NCBI RefSeq assembly: GCF_900105075.1
Contig: NZ_FNSK01000001.1
Span: 2,617,001 to 2,681,000, forward strand
Source: Rhodobacter sp. 24-YEA-8
Lineage (GTDB): Bacteria; Pseudomonadota; Alphaproteobacteria; Rhodobacterales; Rhodobacteraceae
DNA: 64,000 nucleotides
Direction of reading: 5' to 3'
Part shown: one piece after another, positions 35,327 to 44,831 of the stretch
Layout of the letters: each line of letters opens with the position of its first letter
Numbering within the stretch: position 1 is the stretch's first letter
Made by a program: the position numbers and the translations under genes
Notes under the pieces: generated by a model
The model's input: the letters and a program-made list of their open reading frames with translations, nothing else
Databases searched by the model: none
What the model was told of the DNA's origin: nothing

Positions 35327-35371
35327 GGGGCGCTGCCCCCGGACCCCCGGGATATTTACGGACAGAAAATG
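35327..35371 (-). repeat. Dispersed intergenic repeat, copy B
   Basis: Reads on the plus strand GCCGGGGGCGCTGCCCCCGG, a spacer, GGGATATTTACGGACAGAAAATGG. It pairs with copy A at 12484 in the CCCCCGG hairpin, the GGGATATTT core and ACAGAAAATG. It sits immediately after the argJ stop on the minus strand. Confidence 0.8.
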
Positions 35372-35372
35372 G

Positions 35373-36743
35373 TCAGGAACGATAATCGGCGTTGATCGCG
35401 ACATAGCGGTCGGTCAGATCGCAGGTCCAGACCGTGCGCCTCGCGCGGCCCATGCCGAGGCCGACATCGATCACCAGCTCCTGGCCCTTCATATAGCTTG
35501 CGCCGGCGTCTTCGCTGTAGCCCGGTGATTTCCAGCCTTTTTCCGCCACAAGGATATCTCCGAAACGGATGGTAAGCCGGTCACGCTCGGCCTGGGCGCC
35601 GGATTTACCGACCGCCATCACGATGCGGCCCCAGTTAGGATCCTCGCCGGCGACCGCAGTTTTCACCAGCGGCGAATTTGCGATGGCGAAGGCCACCTTT
35701 GCCGCATCCGCATCAGTCGCGGCGCCCGAGACCCGCACCTCGATCAGCTTGGTCGCGCCCTCGCCGTCGCGCACGACCTGAAGCGCGAGATCCTGCATCA
35801 CCTGCGCCAGCGCAGCCTCGAATGCCTTGAGCACTGCGCCTTTCAGCGGTGCAGCCTCTGACTGGCCGGTCGCGGCGACCAGAAGCGTGTCAGAGGTCGA
35901 GGTATCACTGTCGACGGTGATCGAGTTGAAACTGCCATCGACATGGCGCGAGACCAGTTTCTGCAGGCTCGTCTGGCTGATTTTCGCATCGGTAAAGATA
36001 TAGACCAGCATCGTCGCCATATCGGGCGCGATCATACCCGAGCCCTTGGCGATGCCAGCGATATGGATCGGGCCGCCTTCGCCTTCGATCGTCGCGGTGG
36101 CACCTTTGGGGAAGGTGTCGGTGGTCATGATCGCCTGGGCGGCGCCTTCAATCGCGGCCTCGGTCAGCCCCCCGGTGAGGTCACCGATCACGGCGGTGAT
36201 CTTTTCCGCCGGCAGCGGCTCGCCGATCACGCCGGTCGAGGAAGAGAACACGCGCGTGGCCGGGATGCCGAGCGCTTTCGCGACAGCCCCGGTCACATCC
36301 GCCACCGCCTTATCGCCGATCTTGCCGGTGAAAGCGTTGGAATTGCCCGAATTCACGATGATCGCCGCACCGGTGCCGGGCGCCGCCTTCAGGGCCAGTT
36401 TCGCCTCGCAATCCCGCACACAGCCCGAACGGGTGGTCGAACGGGTGAAGGCCCCGGCCATAACCGTGCCCGGGGCAAGCCGTACCAGCATCACATCCTT
36501 GCGATTGCGATATTTGATCCCGGCCCCGACCGAGGCAAATTCCGCCCCCCGGATCACCGGCAGTGCCGGGAAACTGGCCGGAGCCAGCGGCGACACCGGA
36601 TGCGCGGCCTTATGGACCACCGCCGCGACCTCGTTCAGCGCGCCCGAGGCCGCGCCGGACACCGCTTCGGTCACGCGGTCTTTCAGCTTACGCACCTTCT
36701 TCTTCAGGTTCTTCGCTTCGGCTTTCCAGTCAGTCTTTGCCAT
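35373..36743 (-). CDS. argJ: Bifunctional ornithine acetyltransferase/N-acetylglutamate synthase
   Basis: 456 residues from the ATG at 36743 (MAKTDWKAE), preceded by a GGGGGG(A)T stretch; the ATG at 36767 would overlap the upstream gene. After a 50-residue basic N-terminal extension (KKKVRKLKDR) the ArgJ core runs from VSPLAPASFPALPVI. It shows the autoproteolysis site in IAPDMATMLVY, whose Thr is the nucleophile, and the C-terminal EDPNWGRIVMAVGKSG block. It moves the acetyl group from N-acetylornithine to glutamate in arginine synthesis. Maturation into alpha and beta chains is expected. The stop lies just before repeat copy B. Confidence 0.95.
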   Translation of the reverse strand: MAKTDWKAEAKNLKKKVRKLKDRVTEAVSGAASGALNEVAAVVHKAAHPVSPLAPASFPALPVIRGAEFASVGAGIKYRNRKDVMLVRLAPGTVMAGAFTRSTTRSGCVRDCEAKLALKAAPGTGAAIIVNSGNSNAFTGKIGDKAVADVTGAVAKALGIPATRVFSSSTGVIGEPLPAEKITAVIGDLTGGLTEAAIEGAAQAIMTTDTFPKGATATIEGEGGPIHIAGIAKGSGMIAPDMATMLVYIFTDAKISQTSLQKLVSRHVDGSFNSITVDSDTSTSDTLLVAATGQSEAAPLKGAVLKAFEAALAQVMQDLALQVVRDGEGATKLIEVRVSGAATDADAAKVAFAIANSPLVKTAVAGEDPNWGRIVMAVGKSGAQAERDRLTIRFGDILVAEKGWKSPGYSEDAGASYMKGQELVIDVGLGMGRARRTVWTCDLTDRYVAINADYRS

Positions 36744-36759
36744 TTTATCCCCCCGCCGC

Positions 36760-37617
36760 TCAGTCAATCAGAGCGTTGTTCTTCAAAAGAGCCGGATCAA
36801 TGCCCTCACCCGGCTTTGTGATCGTCGCCGCGCCGGTCAGCTCGGTGATCTTTGCCGCGATGGCACGTTCCTCGACTTCGCCCGCGAGCACGTCGCGCAC
36901 CTCATCCAGCGTCGGCGCCGGGCGGTCGCGGCTTTCATGGACCAGGATCAGGTGCCAGCCGAAATCGCTCTGCACCGGATCGGTCACTTTGCCGGGGGTA
37001 GCAGCCGCCACCCCATCCGCGAAGGGCTTCACCATGCGGTTCAGCGTGAACCAGCCCAGCTCGCCCCCCTGCTCTCCCGACCCCGGATCATTCGATGCTT
37101 CCTTCGCGAGGGCCGCGAAATCCGCACCGCCATCCAGTTCGGCCTTCAGCTCCTTCGCCTCGGCCTCGGTCTCAACCAGGATATGCGCCGCACTGTATTC
37201 TTTTTGTGGCACGTAATCTGCGTATTTCTCATCCCAGGCCTTTTGCAGGGCCGCATCGGTCACCGCTGCACTGGCCACATCCGAAATCACAAGACCCGAG
37301 AAATAGCCGCGCTCGGTATTGATGGTCACCGCCTTATCGCGCGGACTTTTCTGGCTATGGGCCTGGGCCAGGGCCTCCTGCTGGATCAGTTGTTCCAGAA
37401 TACCATTGAAGAGAACGTCATCGGCAAGGCTCAGATACTGGTCAGGCAGGCTTTCCCGCAGGGCGATCATCTGGCCAAGGGTGATCTCGGTACCGTTCAC
37501 GGTTGCGACCACGGTCGCGGCGGTTTCCCGCTCTGCCAGAGCCGGCCCGGTCGCGAGCCCGGCGAAAGCGGCGGCCACCCAGAAAACGGCAGCCCCCAGA
37601 CGCTTTTCTATGGCCAT
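36760..37617 (-). CDS. PpiC-type periplasmic peptidyl-prolyl isomerase
   Basis: 285 residues from the ATG at 37617 (MAIEKRLG); the longer open frame is ruled out by the signal peptide that begins here (LGAAVFWVAAAFAGLATGPALA). A SurA-like N-terminal helical part (QMIALRESLPDQYLSLADDVLFNGILEQLIQQEAL) precedes a parvulin domain with SAAHILVETEAEAKELKAELDGG and EQGGELGWFTLNRMVKPF, and a C-terminal HLILVHESRDRP. The protein catalyses proline isomerisation on secreted proteins. It lies 16 bases upstream of the argJ start and is divergent from secA. Confidence 0.93.
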   Translation of the reverse strand: MAIEKRLGAAVFWVAAAFAGLATGPALAERETAATVVATVNGTEITLGQMIALRESLPDQYLSLADDVLFNGILEQLIQQEALAQAHSQKSPRDKAVTINTERGYFSGLVISDVASAAVTDAALQKAWDEKYADYVPQKEYSAAHILVETEAEAKELKAELDGGADFAALAKEASNDPGSGEQGGELGWFTLNRMVKPFADGVAAATPGKVTDPVQSDFGWHLILVHESRDRPAPTLDEVRDVLAGEVEERAIAAKITELTGAATITKPGEGIDPALLKNNALID

Positions 37618-37802
37618 TTCAGCTTCTCCCGATCTGCCGCAGAGCCTGCGAACGTTGACTATGATCCTTGCAGCCCTTACATCGCGACAGTCGCGTGATC
37701 GGGGCACAAATACGGACCTACCCGGCTTTTCTATGGAAGGCGTTAAGGGCGGGCAAGTCACAGCCTCACGAGATCACGCAGGAACGACCGCACGGAGAGA
37801 TC

Positions 37803-40529
37803 ATGCTGGGTCTGGGAACGCTCGCGAAAAAGGTCTTTGGCACCGCCAATGACCGCAAGGTCAGGGCCACTCGGTCGCTGGTCGCCAAAATCAACGCGCT
37901 CGAGCCGGAATTTGCCGCGCTGAGCGATGAGGGCCTTGTCGCGAAGACCCGGGAATTTCAAAAGCGCGTGCAGGACGGCGGCGAAAGCCTCGACGACATC
38001 CTGCCCGAAGCTTTCGCGAATTGCCGCGAAGGGGCGAAACGTTCGCTGGGGCTGCGCGCTTTTGATGTGCAGCTGATGGGCGGGATCTTCCTGCATCAGG
38101 GCAATATCGCCGAGATGCGGACCGGTGAAGGCAAGACGCTTGTCGCGGCTTTCCCGGCCTATCTCAATGCCCTGACTGGCAAGGGCGTGCATGTCGTGAC
38201 CGTGAACGACTATCTCGCGAAACGCGACGCTGACACTATCGGCAAGGTTCATGCCAAACTCGGCCTGACGACCGGCGTGATTTACCCCTGGCAGCCCGAC
38301 CCGGAAAAGCGCGCCGCCTATGCCGCCGATGTCACCTATGCAACCAATAACGAACTCGGCTTCGACTACCTTCGCGACAATATGAAGGGCTCGATTGAAG
38401 AGATGATGCAGCGCGGCCATAATTTCGCGATTGTGGACGAGGTCGACTCGATCCTGATCGACGAAGCCCGCACGCCGCTGATCATCTCGGGGCCGAGCCA
38501 GGATCGCAGCGACCTTTATCTCTCGGTCGACCGGCTGATCCCTTCGCTGGTCGAGGAGGATTTCACCCTCGACGAAAAAGCCCGCAACGTCACCTATACC
38601 GAAGCCGGCAACGACCATATCGAGGAACTTTTGCGTGAAGCGGGCGTGTTGCCGGAAGGCCAGCACCTTTTCGCACCGGAATCGACCTCGATCGTTCACC
38701 ATATGAACCAGGCGCTGCGCGCCCATAAGATGTTCCACCGCGACCAGCAATATATCGTCCGTGACGATGAAATCGTGCTGATCGACGAATTCACCGGCCG
38801 CATGATGAAGGGCCGCCGGTTGTCGGACGGCCTGCATCAGTCCATCGAGGCGAAAGAGGGCGTGACGATCCAGCCCGAAAACGTGACCCTCGCCTCGGTG
38901 ACGTTCCAGAATTATTTCCGCCTTTACAACAAGCTGGCCGGCATGACCGGCACCGCCGCGACCGAGGCCGAAGAATTCATGCAGATCTACGGGCTGGGCG
39001 TGGTCGAAGTGCCCACAAACCGCCCCGTGGCGCGCAAGGACGAACACGATCAGGTCTACCGCACCGCGCGCGAAAAGTTCCTCGGCATTGTCGAGACCAT
39101 CCGCGAGGCGCATGAGATCGGTCAGCCGCTGCTGGTCGGCACGACGTCAATCGAGAAATCCGAAGAGCTTTCGGCCATGCTGAAAGCCGAAGGCATCGCA
39201 CATAACGTGCTGAACGCGCGCCAGCATGAGCAGGAGGCGAAGATCGTCGCCGATGCCGGCCGTCTGGGTGCGGTGACGATTGCGACCAATATGGCCGGGC
39301 GCGGCACCGATATTCAGCTTGGCGGCAATGTCGAGATGAAGGTGATCGAAGAGCTCGATGCCAATCCGGATGCGGATCCGGTGGCGCTGCGCGCCAGGAT
39401 CGAAGCAGAACATGCCGATGAAAAGGCCAAGGTGCTCGACGCCGGTGGTCTCTTTGTTCTCGCCACCGAACGCCATGAATCGCGCCGGATCGACAACCAG
39501 CTGCGCGGCCGTTCGGGCCGTCAGGGCGACCCGGGGCGCTCGTCGTTCTTCCTGTCGCTGGAAGATGACCTGATGCGGATCTTCGGGTCCGAACGGCTCG
39601 ACAAGATCCTCTCGACGCTGGGGATGAAGGAAGGCGAGGCGATTGTTCACCCTTGGGTCAATAAATCGCTGGAAAAAGCCCAGGCGAAAGTCGAAGGCCG
39701 CAATTTTGACGTGCGCAAGTCGCTCCTGCGGTTTGACGACGTGATGAATGACCAGCGCAAGGCCGTGTTCAGCCAGCGCCAGGACATCCTCAGGGCCGAA
39801 CATGTCTCGGAAATCGCCGAGGATATGCGCCATCACGTGATCGACGACATGGTCGACGAATTCATGCCGCCGAAAACCTATCCCGACGCCTGGAACCTTG
39901 AGGGCCTGCGCGAGGCCGGCCGCCAGCGGCTGAACATGGATATGCCCATCGAGACATGGGCCGCCGAAGAAGGTGTCGATCAGGCCGCGATGGCCGAGCG
40001 CATCATCGAACATTCCGACCGCTATATGGCGGAAAAGCTTGAGGCTTTTGGCGCCACAACCATGGTGCAGATCGAAAAGCAGGTGCTGTTGCAGGCAATC
40101 GACGGGAAATGGCGCGATCATCTCCTGCGGCTGGAACATCTGCGGTCGGTGATTCATTTCCGCCAATATGCGCAGCGCGACCCGCTGAATGAGTATAAGA
40201 CCGAAGCCTTCCAGCTGTTCGAGACGATGCTCGGCAGCCTGCGTCTGCAAGTGACGGAACAGCTGTCGCGCATCCGCCCGCTCTCGAAAGAAGAGCAGGA
40301 GTCGATGATGGCGCAATTGCTGGCGCAGCAACAGGCCGCCGCCGGGATCGAGGTCGGGCCGGCCACTGCGCCTGCAGACCCCGCGCCCGCCGAACCTGCG
40401 CCGGCAGTGCCGCTTGCGTCAGGCTTTGACGAATCGGACCCCTCCAGCTGGGGCAATCCGGGCCGCAATGATCCCTGCCCCTGTGGCTCGGGCGAGAAAT
40501 TCAAACATTGCCACGGCAAACTGGTCTGA
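37803..40529 (+). CDS. secA: Preprotein translocase ATPase SecA
   Basis: 908 residues from the ATG at 37803 ([13 protein letters not shown]); the 45-codon extension is not supported. The motor has Walker [31 protein letters not shown], the second RecA domain with [14 protein letters not shown] and [10 protein letters not shown], then the helical scaffold. The C-terminal linker is Ala/Pro-rich and ends in the zinc site [14 protein letters not shown] (four ligands), which binds SecB and lipids. It drives preproteins through SecYEG. A strong terminator follows. Confidence 0.98.
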   Translation: MLGLGTLAKKVFGTANDRKVRATRSLVAKINALEPEFAALSDEGLVAKTREFQKRVQDGGESLDDILPEAFANCREGAKRSLGLRAFDVQLMGGIFLHQGNIAEMRTGEGKTLVAAFPAYLNALTGKGVHVVTVNDYLAKRDADTIGKVHAKLGLTTGVIYPWQPDPEKRAAYAADVTYATNNELGFDYLRDNMKGSIEEMMQRGHNFAIVDEVDSILIDEARTPLIISGPSQDRSDLYLSVDRLIPSLVEEDFTLDEKARNVTYTEAGNDHIEELLREAGVLPEGQHLFAPESTSIVHHMNQALRAHKMFHRDQQYIVRDDEIVLIDEFTGRMMKGRRLSDGLHQSIEAKEGVTIQPENVTLASVTFQNYFRLYNKLAGMTGTAATEAEEFMQIYGLGVVEVPTNRPVARKDEHDQVYRTAREKFLGIVETIREAHEIGQPLLVGTTSIEKSEELSAMLKAEGIAHNVLNARQHEQEAKIVADAGRLGAVTIATNMAGRGTDIQLGGNVEMKVIEELDANPDADPVALRARIEAEHADEKAKVLDAGGLFVLATERHESRRIDNQLRGRSGRQGDPGRSSFFLSLEDDLMRIFGSERLDKILSTLGMKEGEAIVHPWVNKSLEKAQAKVEGRNFDVRKSLLRFDDVMNDQRKAVFSQRQDILRAEHVSEIAEDMRHHVIDDMVDEFMPPKTYPDAWNLEGLREAGRQRLNMDMPIETWAAEEGVDQAAMAERIIEHSDRYMAEKLEAFGATTMVQIEKQVLLQAIDGKWRDHLLRLEHLRSVIHFRQYAQRDPLNEYKTEAFQLFETMLGSLRLQVTEQLSRIRPLSKEEQESMMAQLLAQQQAAAGIEVGPATAPADPAPAEPAPAVPLASGFDESDPSSWGNPGRNDPCPCGSGEKFKHCHGKLV

Positions 40530-40551
40530 AAATCCGGAGAAAATAGTATGT

Positions 40552-40577
40552 AAGGGGCGGCATTAACCGCCCCTTTT
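40552..40577 (+). terminator. Terminator after secA
   Basis: AAGGGGCGG (40552-40560), a six-base loop, CCGCCCCTTTT (40567-40577). A nine-base stem plus T-run lies 22 bases after the secA stop. Confidence 0.92.
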
Positions 40578-40586
40578 CAATTCGGT

Positions 40587-40604
40587 GTTTCCCTGATGGG
40601 AAAC
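40587..40604. promoter_or_regulatory. Perfect inverted repeat, possible operator
   Basis: GTTTCCC-TGAT-GGGAAAC, seven-base arms and a four-base spacer, 80 bases before the next gene. The TTTCC/GGAAA arms recall those at 51740 and 62752. Confidence 0.4.
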
Positions 40605-40683
40605 ATTCCACAGGCTCGCCACGGGATTGCCGCGATCTCTTGCGATACTGGCACCAATGCGGGCGATTCCGGGTATGCTGACT

Positions 40684-41016
40684 ATGGGTACGAAACGCAC
40701 TATACTGCGCGTGACGATGGTTCTGTTCCTTGCTCTGGGGGCGGGGCATCTTGTGCAGAGCATGCATAAGAACCAGCCCGGGGAGATGGCAAAGTCCGGC
40801 GCGCTTGGCGGGCTGCAACAAGTCGTCGCCGGGGCAGAGCACAGGGCCCGACCGAAATCAGGGGCCGGGGCGCGCGCTGCTGAGACAGTAATCCATCCGC
40901 CGCTAATCCAGGATGAACCCCTCGCTGTTCCGGCCCGACCTGAGCGCCGCGATGATCAGTCCGCGCTGCCCCCTGGCAAAGACAGATTTGCAGATATTGC
41001 CCCCCGCGCGCTCTGA
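40684..41016 (+). CDS. Hypothetical single-pass membrane protein
   Basis: About 110 residues from the ATG at 40684 (MGTKRTILRV), or up to 129 from an earlier start. One hydrophobic segment (TILRVTMVLFLALGAGHLVQSM, about 5-26) is followed by a charged, proline-rich tail without recognisable domains (GAEHRARPKSGAGARAAETV, PGKDRFADIAPRAL). It probably anchors in the inner membrane with the tail outside. No recognised family. It lies between secA and the OmpA-fusion gene on the same strand, 140 bases before the latter. Confidence 0.55.
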   Translation: MGTKRTILRVTMVLFLALGAGHLVQSMHKNQPGEMAKSGALGGLQQVVAGAEHRARPKSGAGARAAETVIHPPLIQDEPLAVPARPERRDDQSALPPGKDRFADIAPRAL

Positions 41017-41156
41017 GCGCTGTCACACCTGCTGGCATCTGACATATCTAGGCGCTTGGCCTGACTCGCCTATGGCCGGTTCTCGCCATTAAGGTGTTGA
41101 AGAATCCGGTAGCGCAGCGGAAAATGGCGCTGCTGAACTAATCCCGGTGGGAAAAG

Positions 41157-42689
41157 ATGCTAACGCGGCCAGGCGCGGCGATTTTCTTCGCTTTGCTGTT
41201 TTTCCTGTCTCAGTCGCCTGTCGTGCAGCCCGCCCAGGCGCAGGATATCACGCTGATCTCGCGTGAGGGGAATATTGTGCTGCCCGGCAGCCTGCAGGGC
41301 TATGACGGCGAATTTTACCGGATCGAAACCGCCTGGGGGCTGCTGACCGTCGATGGCCAGGGCGTGATCTGCGAGGGTCCGGCCTGTCCGGATCTGACCA
41401 CGCCACATGCCGATATCCGCGTCGTCGGCGCCCCGGATGCCGGGGCACGGCTGTTGCCTGGCCTTTTCAGCAGCTTTGCCGCCGTGCGCGGTTTGGCCTT
41501 TCGCGAAGTGACACCGCAGAATGGTGCCTCCTGGGCGGCACAGATCTACAAGGCACAGGATGATACTGTCCTTGCTGATGTCTCTTTCTCGCCGATGCTG
41601 CCGGGCCCGGCCCAGGCAGCGCTGGCAAGTGGCGCCGCTGAAATGGAGCTCTCCGCCTCGCCCTCGCGTGCTTCGGGCGCGAGACCGATTGCACTGGACG
41701 CCCTTGTCCCGGTGATGGCGCCGGGCAATCCGACGCCGAAGATCTCGACCGTAAATCTCGCGAAGGTTCTCGCCGGTCAGCTGAAGAACTGGCGCGACCT
41801 CGGCGGGCCGGACATGCCGATCGTCCTTCATGCATTGGCGCCGGATACAGACATGACGCGCGCCTTGTCGGAACGGCTCGGTGCGCCGATAAAGGCCGAT
41901 ATAGTTCACCCCGATATGCAGCACCTCGCCGAGGCGGTCGCAAAAGATCCCTGGGCGCTGGCAATCACCGGACGTGCCGAGATGGCCCCGGCGATTCCCG
42001 CACCGCTTGTTGACAGCTGTGGCTTTCCCCTGCTGCCATTGCCGATTTCTGTCAAAGCCGAGGACTATCCCCTGGCCTTGCCGCAATTCCTGATCCCCGC
42101 CCCACGTCGCATTCCGGTCTTCGCGCGCGAGTTTCTGGAGTTCACCGCCACCCCCCGCGCCGGCCATGTTGTGTCTGCGGCCGGCTTTATCGACCGCTCT
42201 GTCGAAGCCGCACCGATGACCCAGGACGGTCTGCGGCTGATCAATGCGATCCTTGGCGCCGGCGATGACGTGACGCTTGGTGATCTGAAACGGCTGGCCG
42301 AAGTGATGAATGGTGCAGACCGGCTGTCGCTGACCTTCCGCTTTGAAGAAAACACCTCCATTCTGGATGCGACCAGCCAGGAGAACCTGGCCCAGCTGGC
42401 GCGGATGATCGCGTCAGAGAGCTTCCCTTCCAAAACGCTGATTCTTGCCGGCTTTTCTGACGGCAAGGGCGAAGCGAGTGCCAATAAAGCACTTTCGGCA
42501 GAACGTGCCGAACGGGTGGCTCAGGATCTGGCCGATCTCGCACCGGATCTTCGGGCCGATCAGATCCCGGTGACCGAGGGCTTTGGCGAGGCGATGCCGA
42601 TGGCCTGCGACGAGACCGTTATTGGCCGCCGGCTGAACCGCCGTGTCGAAGTGTGGATCGTGCCGAATTTCACGCCAGAACCGCTCTGA
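41157..42689 (+). CDS. Substrate-binding-like protein fused to OmpA domain
   Basis: A 510-residue secreted protein: a signal peptide (IFFALLFFLSQSPVVQPAQA, cut near 28), a small N-terminal beta domain (ITLISREGNIVLPGSLQGYDGEFYRIETAWG), a PstS-like substrate-binding region (about 85-350; VVGAPDAGARLLPGLFSSFA, IALDALVPVMAPGNPTPKISTVNLAKVLAGQLKNWRDLGG), and an OmpA-like C-terminal domain (about 385-500) with LILAGFSDGKGEASANKALSAERAERVAQDL and an Arg/Asp pair for peptidoglycan. It would sit in the periplasm bound to the wall and bind a ligand, perhaps phosphate or another anion. Ligand unknown. Confidence 0.85.
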   Translation: MLTRPGAAIFFALLFFLSQSPVVQPAQAQDITLISREGNIVLPGSLQGYDGEFYRIETAWGLLTVDGQGVICEGPACPDLTTPHADIRVVGAPDAGARLLPGLFSSFAAVRGLAFREVTPQNGASWAAQIYKAQDDTVLADVSFSPMLPGPAQAALASGAAEMELSASPSRASGARPIALDALVPVMAPGNPTPKISTVNLAKVLAGQLKNWRDLGGPDMPIVLHALAPDTDMTRALSERLGAPIKADIVHPDMQHLAEAVAKDPWALAITGRAEMAPAIPAPLVDSCGFPLLPLPISVKAEDYPLALPQFLIPAPRRIPVFAREFLEFTATPRAGHVVSAAGFIDRSVEAAPMTQDGLRLINAILGAGDDVTLGDLKRLAEVMNGADRLSLTFRFEENTSILDATSQENLAQLARMIASESFPSKTLILAGFSDGKGEASANKALSAERAERVAQDLADLAPDLRADQIPVTEGFGEAMPMACDETVIGRRLNRRVEVWIVPNFTPEPL

Positions 42690-43466
42690 TCAGAGATAGC
42701 CCTGCGAGCGGAAGCTCATTTCCCTTCCCTTGCCGATTACGAGGTGGTCGTGAAGCGTGATGTTCAGCGTGCGACAGGCATCCTGAACCTGAAGTGTCAT
42801 GGTCACATCGGAATCCGAAGGCGTCGGATCGCCCGACGGGTGGTTGTGTACCAGGATCAGCGCCGAGGCGTTCAGTTCCAGCGCCCGTTTCACAACCTCG
42901 CGTGGATAGACAGGGACGTGATCGACTGTGCCCCGCGCCTGTTCCTCATCTGCGATCAGCACATTCTTGCGGTCGAGAAACAGGATGCGGAACTGTTCGG
43001 TCTCGCGATGCGCCATGACCGTATGACAATAATCCAGCAGCGCATCCCAGGAAGAGAGCACTGGCTGGTTGATCACCCGCGCGCGCATCATCCTCTGCGC
43101 CGCCGCACCGACGATATGCAGGTCCAGCGCCACCGCCTCGCCAACGCCCTTCACCTGCATCAGCCGGACCAGCGGCGCGCTCACCACCCGGTTAAAATCA
43201 CCAAATGTCTCAAGCAGCAGGCGCGCCAGTGGCTTTACATCCTGGCGGGGAATCGCCCGGAACAAGAGCAGCTCCAGCAATTCATAATCCGGCATCGCCG
43301 CCGCCCCGCCTTCGAGAAAACGGGTGCGCAACCTTCGGCGGTGGTCCTGGATATAGCTCGGAAGCCGCCCGCCAGGCGCAATTGCCACAGGCGTCGCAAG
43401 GGCCTCATCCCCGAAGGGGAGGAAGGGCGGCAAGGGTGATTCTGCGAAGGAATGATGCTGAGCCAT
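42690..43466 (-). CDS. radC: RadC-type JAMM-domain protein
   Basis: A 258-residue protein with the RadC domain: an N-terminal helical region with YELLELLLFRAIPRQDVKPLARLLLETFGDF, then VKGVGEAVALDLHIVGAA (helix-hairpin-helix-like), and the JAMM metal site LILVHNHPSGDPTPSDSDVTMT (HxH...SD). RadC's old DNA-repair label is not well supported; MPN-fold proteins of this group may act as deubiquitinase-like or nuclease-like hydrolases. The stop is flush with that of the OmpA-fusion gene on the opposite strand. Its start faces the dnaJ terminator. Confidence 0.93.
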   Translation of the reverse strand: MAQHHSFAESPLPPFLPFGDEALATPVAIAPGGRLPSYIQDHRRRLRTRFLEGGAAAMPDYELLELLLFRAIPRQDVKPLARLLLETFGDFNRVVSAPLVRLMQVKGVGEAVALDLHIVGAAAQRMMRARVINQPVLSSWDALLDYCHTVMAHRETEQFRILFLDRKNVLIADEEQARGTVDHVPVYPREVVKRALELNASALILVHNHPSGDPTPSDSDVTMTLQVQDACRTLNITLHDHLVIGKGREMSFRSQGYL

Positions 43467-43549
43467 GCCAGCAGATTGCGCCCGACTGGTTTAGAAAGAC
43501 TTAATACCACAGTTAAACACAGAAATGTCCACAGCCGCATGCGGGCAAC

Positions 43550-43583
43550 AAAAAGGCCGGCCCCGCATGCGGAACCGGCCCCA
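43550..43583 (-). terminator. Terminator after dnaJ
   Basis: Minus-strand reading: GGGCCGG, a short GC hairpin interior (TTCCGCATGCGG) and CCGGCC, then TTTTT. It ends about 22 bases beyond the dnaJ stop. Confidence 0.85.
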
Positions 43584-43604
43584 ATATAGCCAGGACTGAA
43601 CAGG

Positions 43605-44762
43605 TCAGCCCTTCATCCCATCCCAGAAGCCTTTGACTTTCGAGAAGAAATTTGACCCCTCCGGGTTATTTTCTTCTGATAGCTTCTCGAATTCGGTCAG
43701 CAGTTCTTTCTGGCGCGAGGTCAGATTGACCGGCGTTTCGACCCGCAGCTCGATCACCATATCGCCGACCCCGCCACCGCGCAGCGCCGGCATGCCCTTG
43801 CCCCGCAGCCGCATCTGTTTCCCGGATTGCGCCCCGGCGGGCACCTTCACCCGGCTCCGTCCGCCATCGATGGTCGGCACTTCGACCTCGCCGCCAAGCG
43901 CGGCGCGGGCCATGGAAATCGGCACCGGGAAGAAAAGATGCACGCTGTCGCGCTGGAAGAGTGCGTGTTCTTTCACCTCGATAAAGATGTAGAGATCACC
44001 CGACGGCCCGCCACGCAGCCCCGCCTCGCCCTCTCCGGCGAGCCGGATACGGGTGCCGGTTTCGACGCCTGCCGGGATATTCACCGAAAGCTGGCGGTCT
44101 TTCTCAAGCCGCCCTGCCCCGTGGCAGTTCTTGCAGGGGTTCTTGATGATCTGACCGGTGCCCGAGCAGTTCGGACAGGTGCGCTCGACGGTGAAAAAGC
44201 CCTGCTGCGCCCGTACCTTGCCCATGCCCGAGCAGGTCGGGCAGGTCTGCGGCTCGGCGCCGCCTTCGGCCCCCGACCCATGACAGATATCGCATTGCAC
44301 CGAGCCCGGCACCGAGATCGTCTTATGGACGCCCTTCCAGGCCTCCTCCAGCGACACCCGCAGGTTGTAGCGCAGATCCGAGCCGCGCTGCGCCCGTTGC
44401 CGGCCGCCACCGCCGCCGCCCTGGCCGCGCCCGCCCATGAAATCGCCAAAGAGATCCTCGAACACATCCGAGAACGCGCTCGCGAAATCGCCCTGCTGGT
44501 TAAAGCCGCCGCGCTGGCCGCCGCCACCCATGCCGCCCTCGAACGCCGCATGACCAAAGCGGTCATAGGCGGCCTTCTTTTCGGCATCCTTCAGCACGTC
44601 ATAGGCCTCGTTCGCCTCTTTGAACTGAGCCTCGGCCTCGGGATTGTCAGAGTTGCGGTCGGGATGAAGCTCTTTCGCCTTCTGGCGATAGGCTTTCTTC
44701 AACTCATCGGCGCTGGCCCCGCGGGATACCCCGAGAACCTCGTAGTAGTCGCGTTTTGCCAT
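43605..44762 (-). CDS. dnaJ: Chaperone DnaJ
   Basis: 385 residues. The J-domain (1-70) has the HPD motif at 33-35, followed by a Gly/Phe-rich part ([15 protein letters not shown] ... [15 protein letters not shown]). Four zinc-finger motifs come next, [24 protein letters not shown] and CKNCHGAG, then the substrate-binding C-terminal domain. It stimulates DnaK's ATPase and delivers unfolded clients. It lies 69 bases downstream of dnaK, with an intervening hairpin; the start is ATG at 44762. Confidence 0.98.
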   Translation of the reverse strand: MAKRDYYEVLGVSRGASADELKKAYRQKAKELHPDRNSDNPEAEAQFKEANEAYDVLKDAEKKAAYDRFGHAAFEGGMGGGGQRGGFNQQGDFASAFSDVFEDLFGDFMGGRGQGGGGGGRQRAQRGSDLRYNLRVSLEEAWKGVHKTISVPGSVQCDICHGSGAEGGAEPQTCPTCSGMGKVRAQQGFFTVERTCPNCSGTGQIIKNPCKNCHGAGRLEKDRQLSVNIPAGVETGTRIRLAGEGEAGLRGGPSGDLYIFIEVKEHALFQRDSVHLFFPVPISMARAALGGEVEVPTIDGGRSRVKVPAGAQSGKQMRLRGKGMPALRGGGVGDMVIELRVETPVNLTSRQKELLTEFEKLSEENNPEGSNFFSKVKGFWDGMKG

Positions 44763-44779
44763 AGCAAAAGCCCTCTCCT

Positions 44780-44822
44780 GACCGGCGAAGGGCGACCCAT
44801 TGGGCCGCCCCCGTTTCCGGTC
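44780..44822 (-). terminator. Imperfect hairpin between dnaK and dnaJ
   Basis: GACCGG (44780-44785) pairs with CCGGTC (44817-44822), and GGGCGACCCA with TGGGCCGCCC inside. No T-run follows in the minus-strand direction, so it likely reduces rather than stops read-through to dnaJ, a common way to keep DnaK above DnaJ. Confidence 0.45.
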
Positions 44823-44831
44823 AAATCGGAA

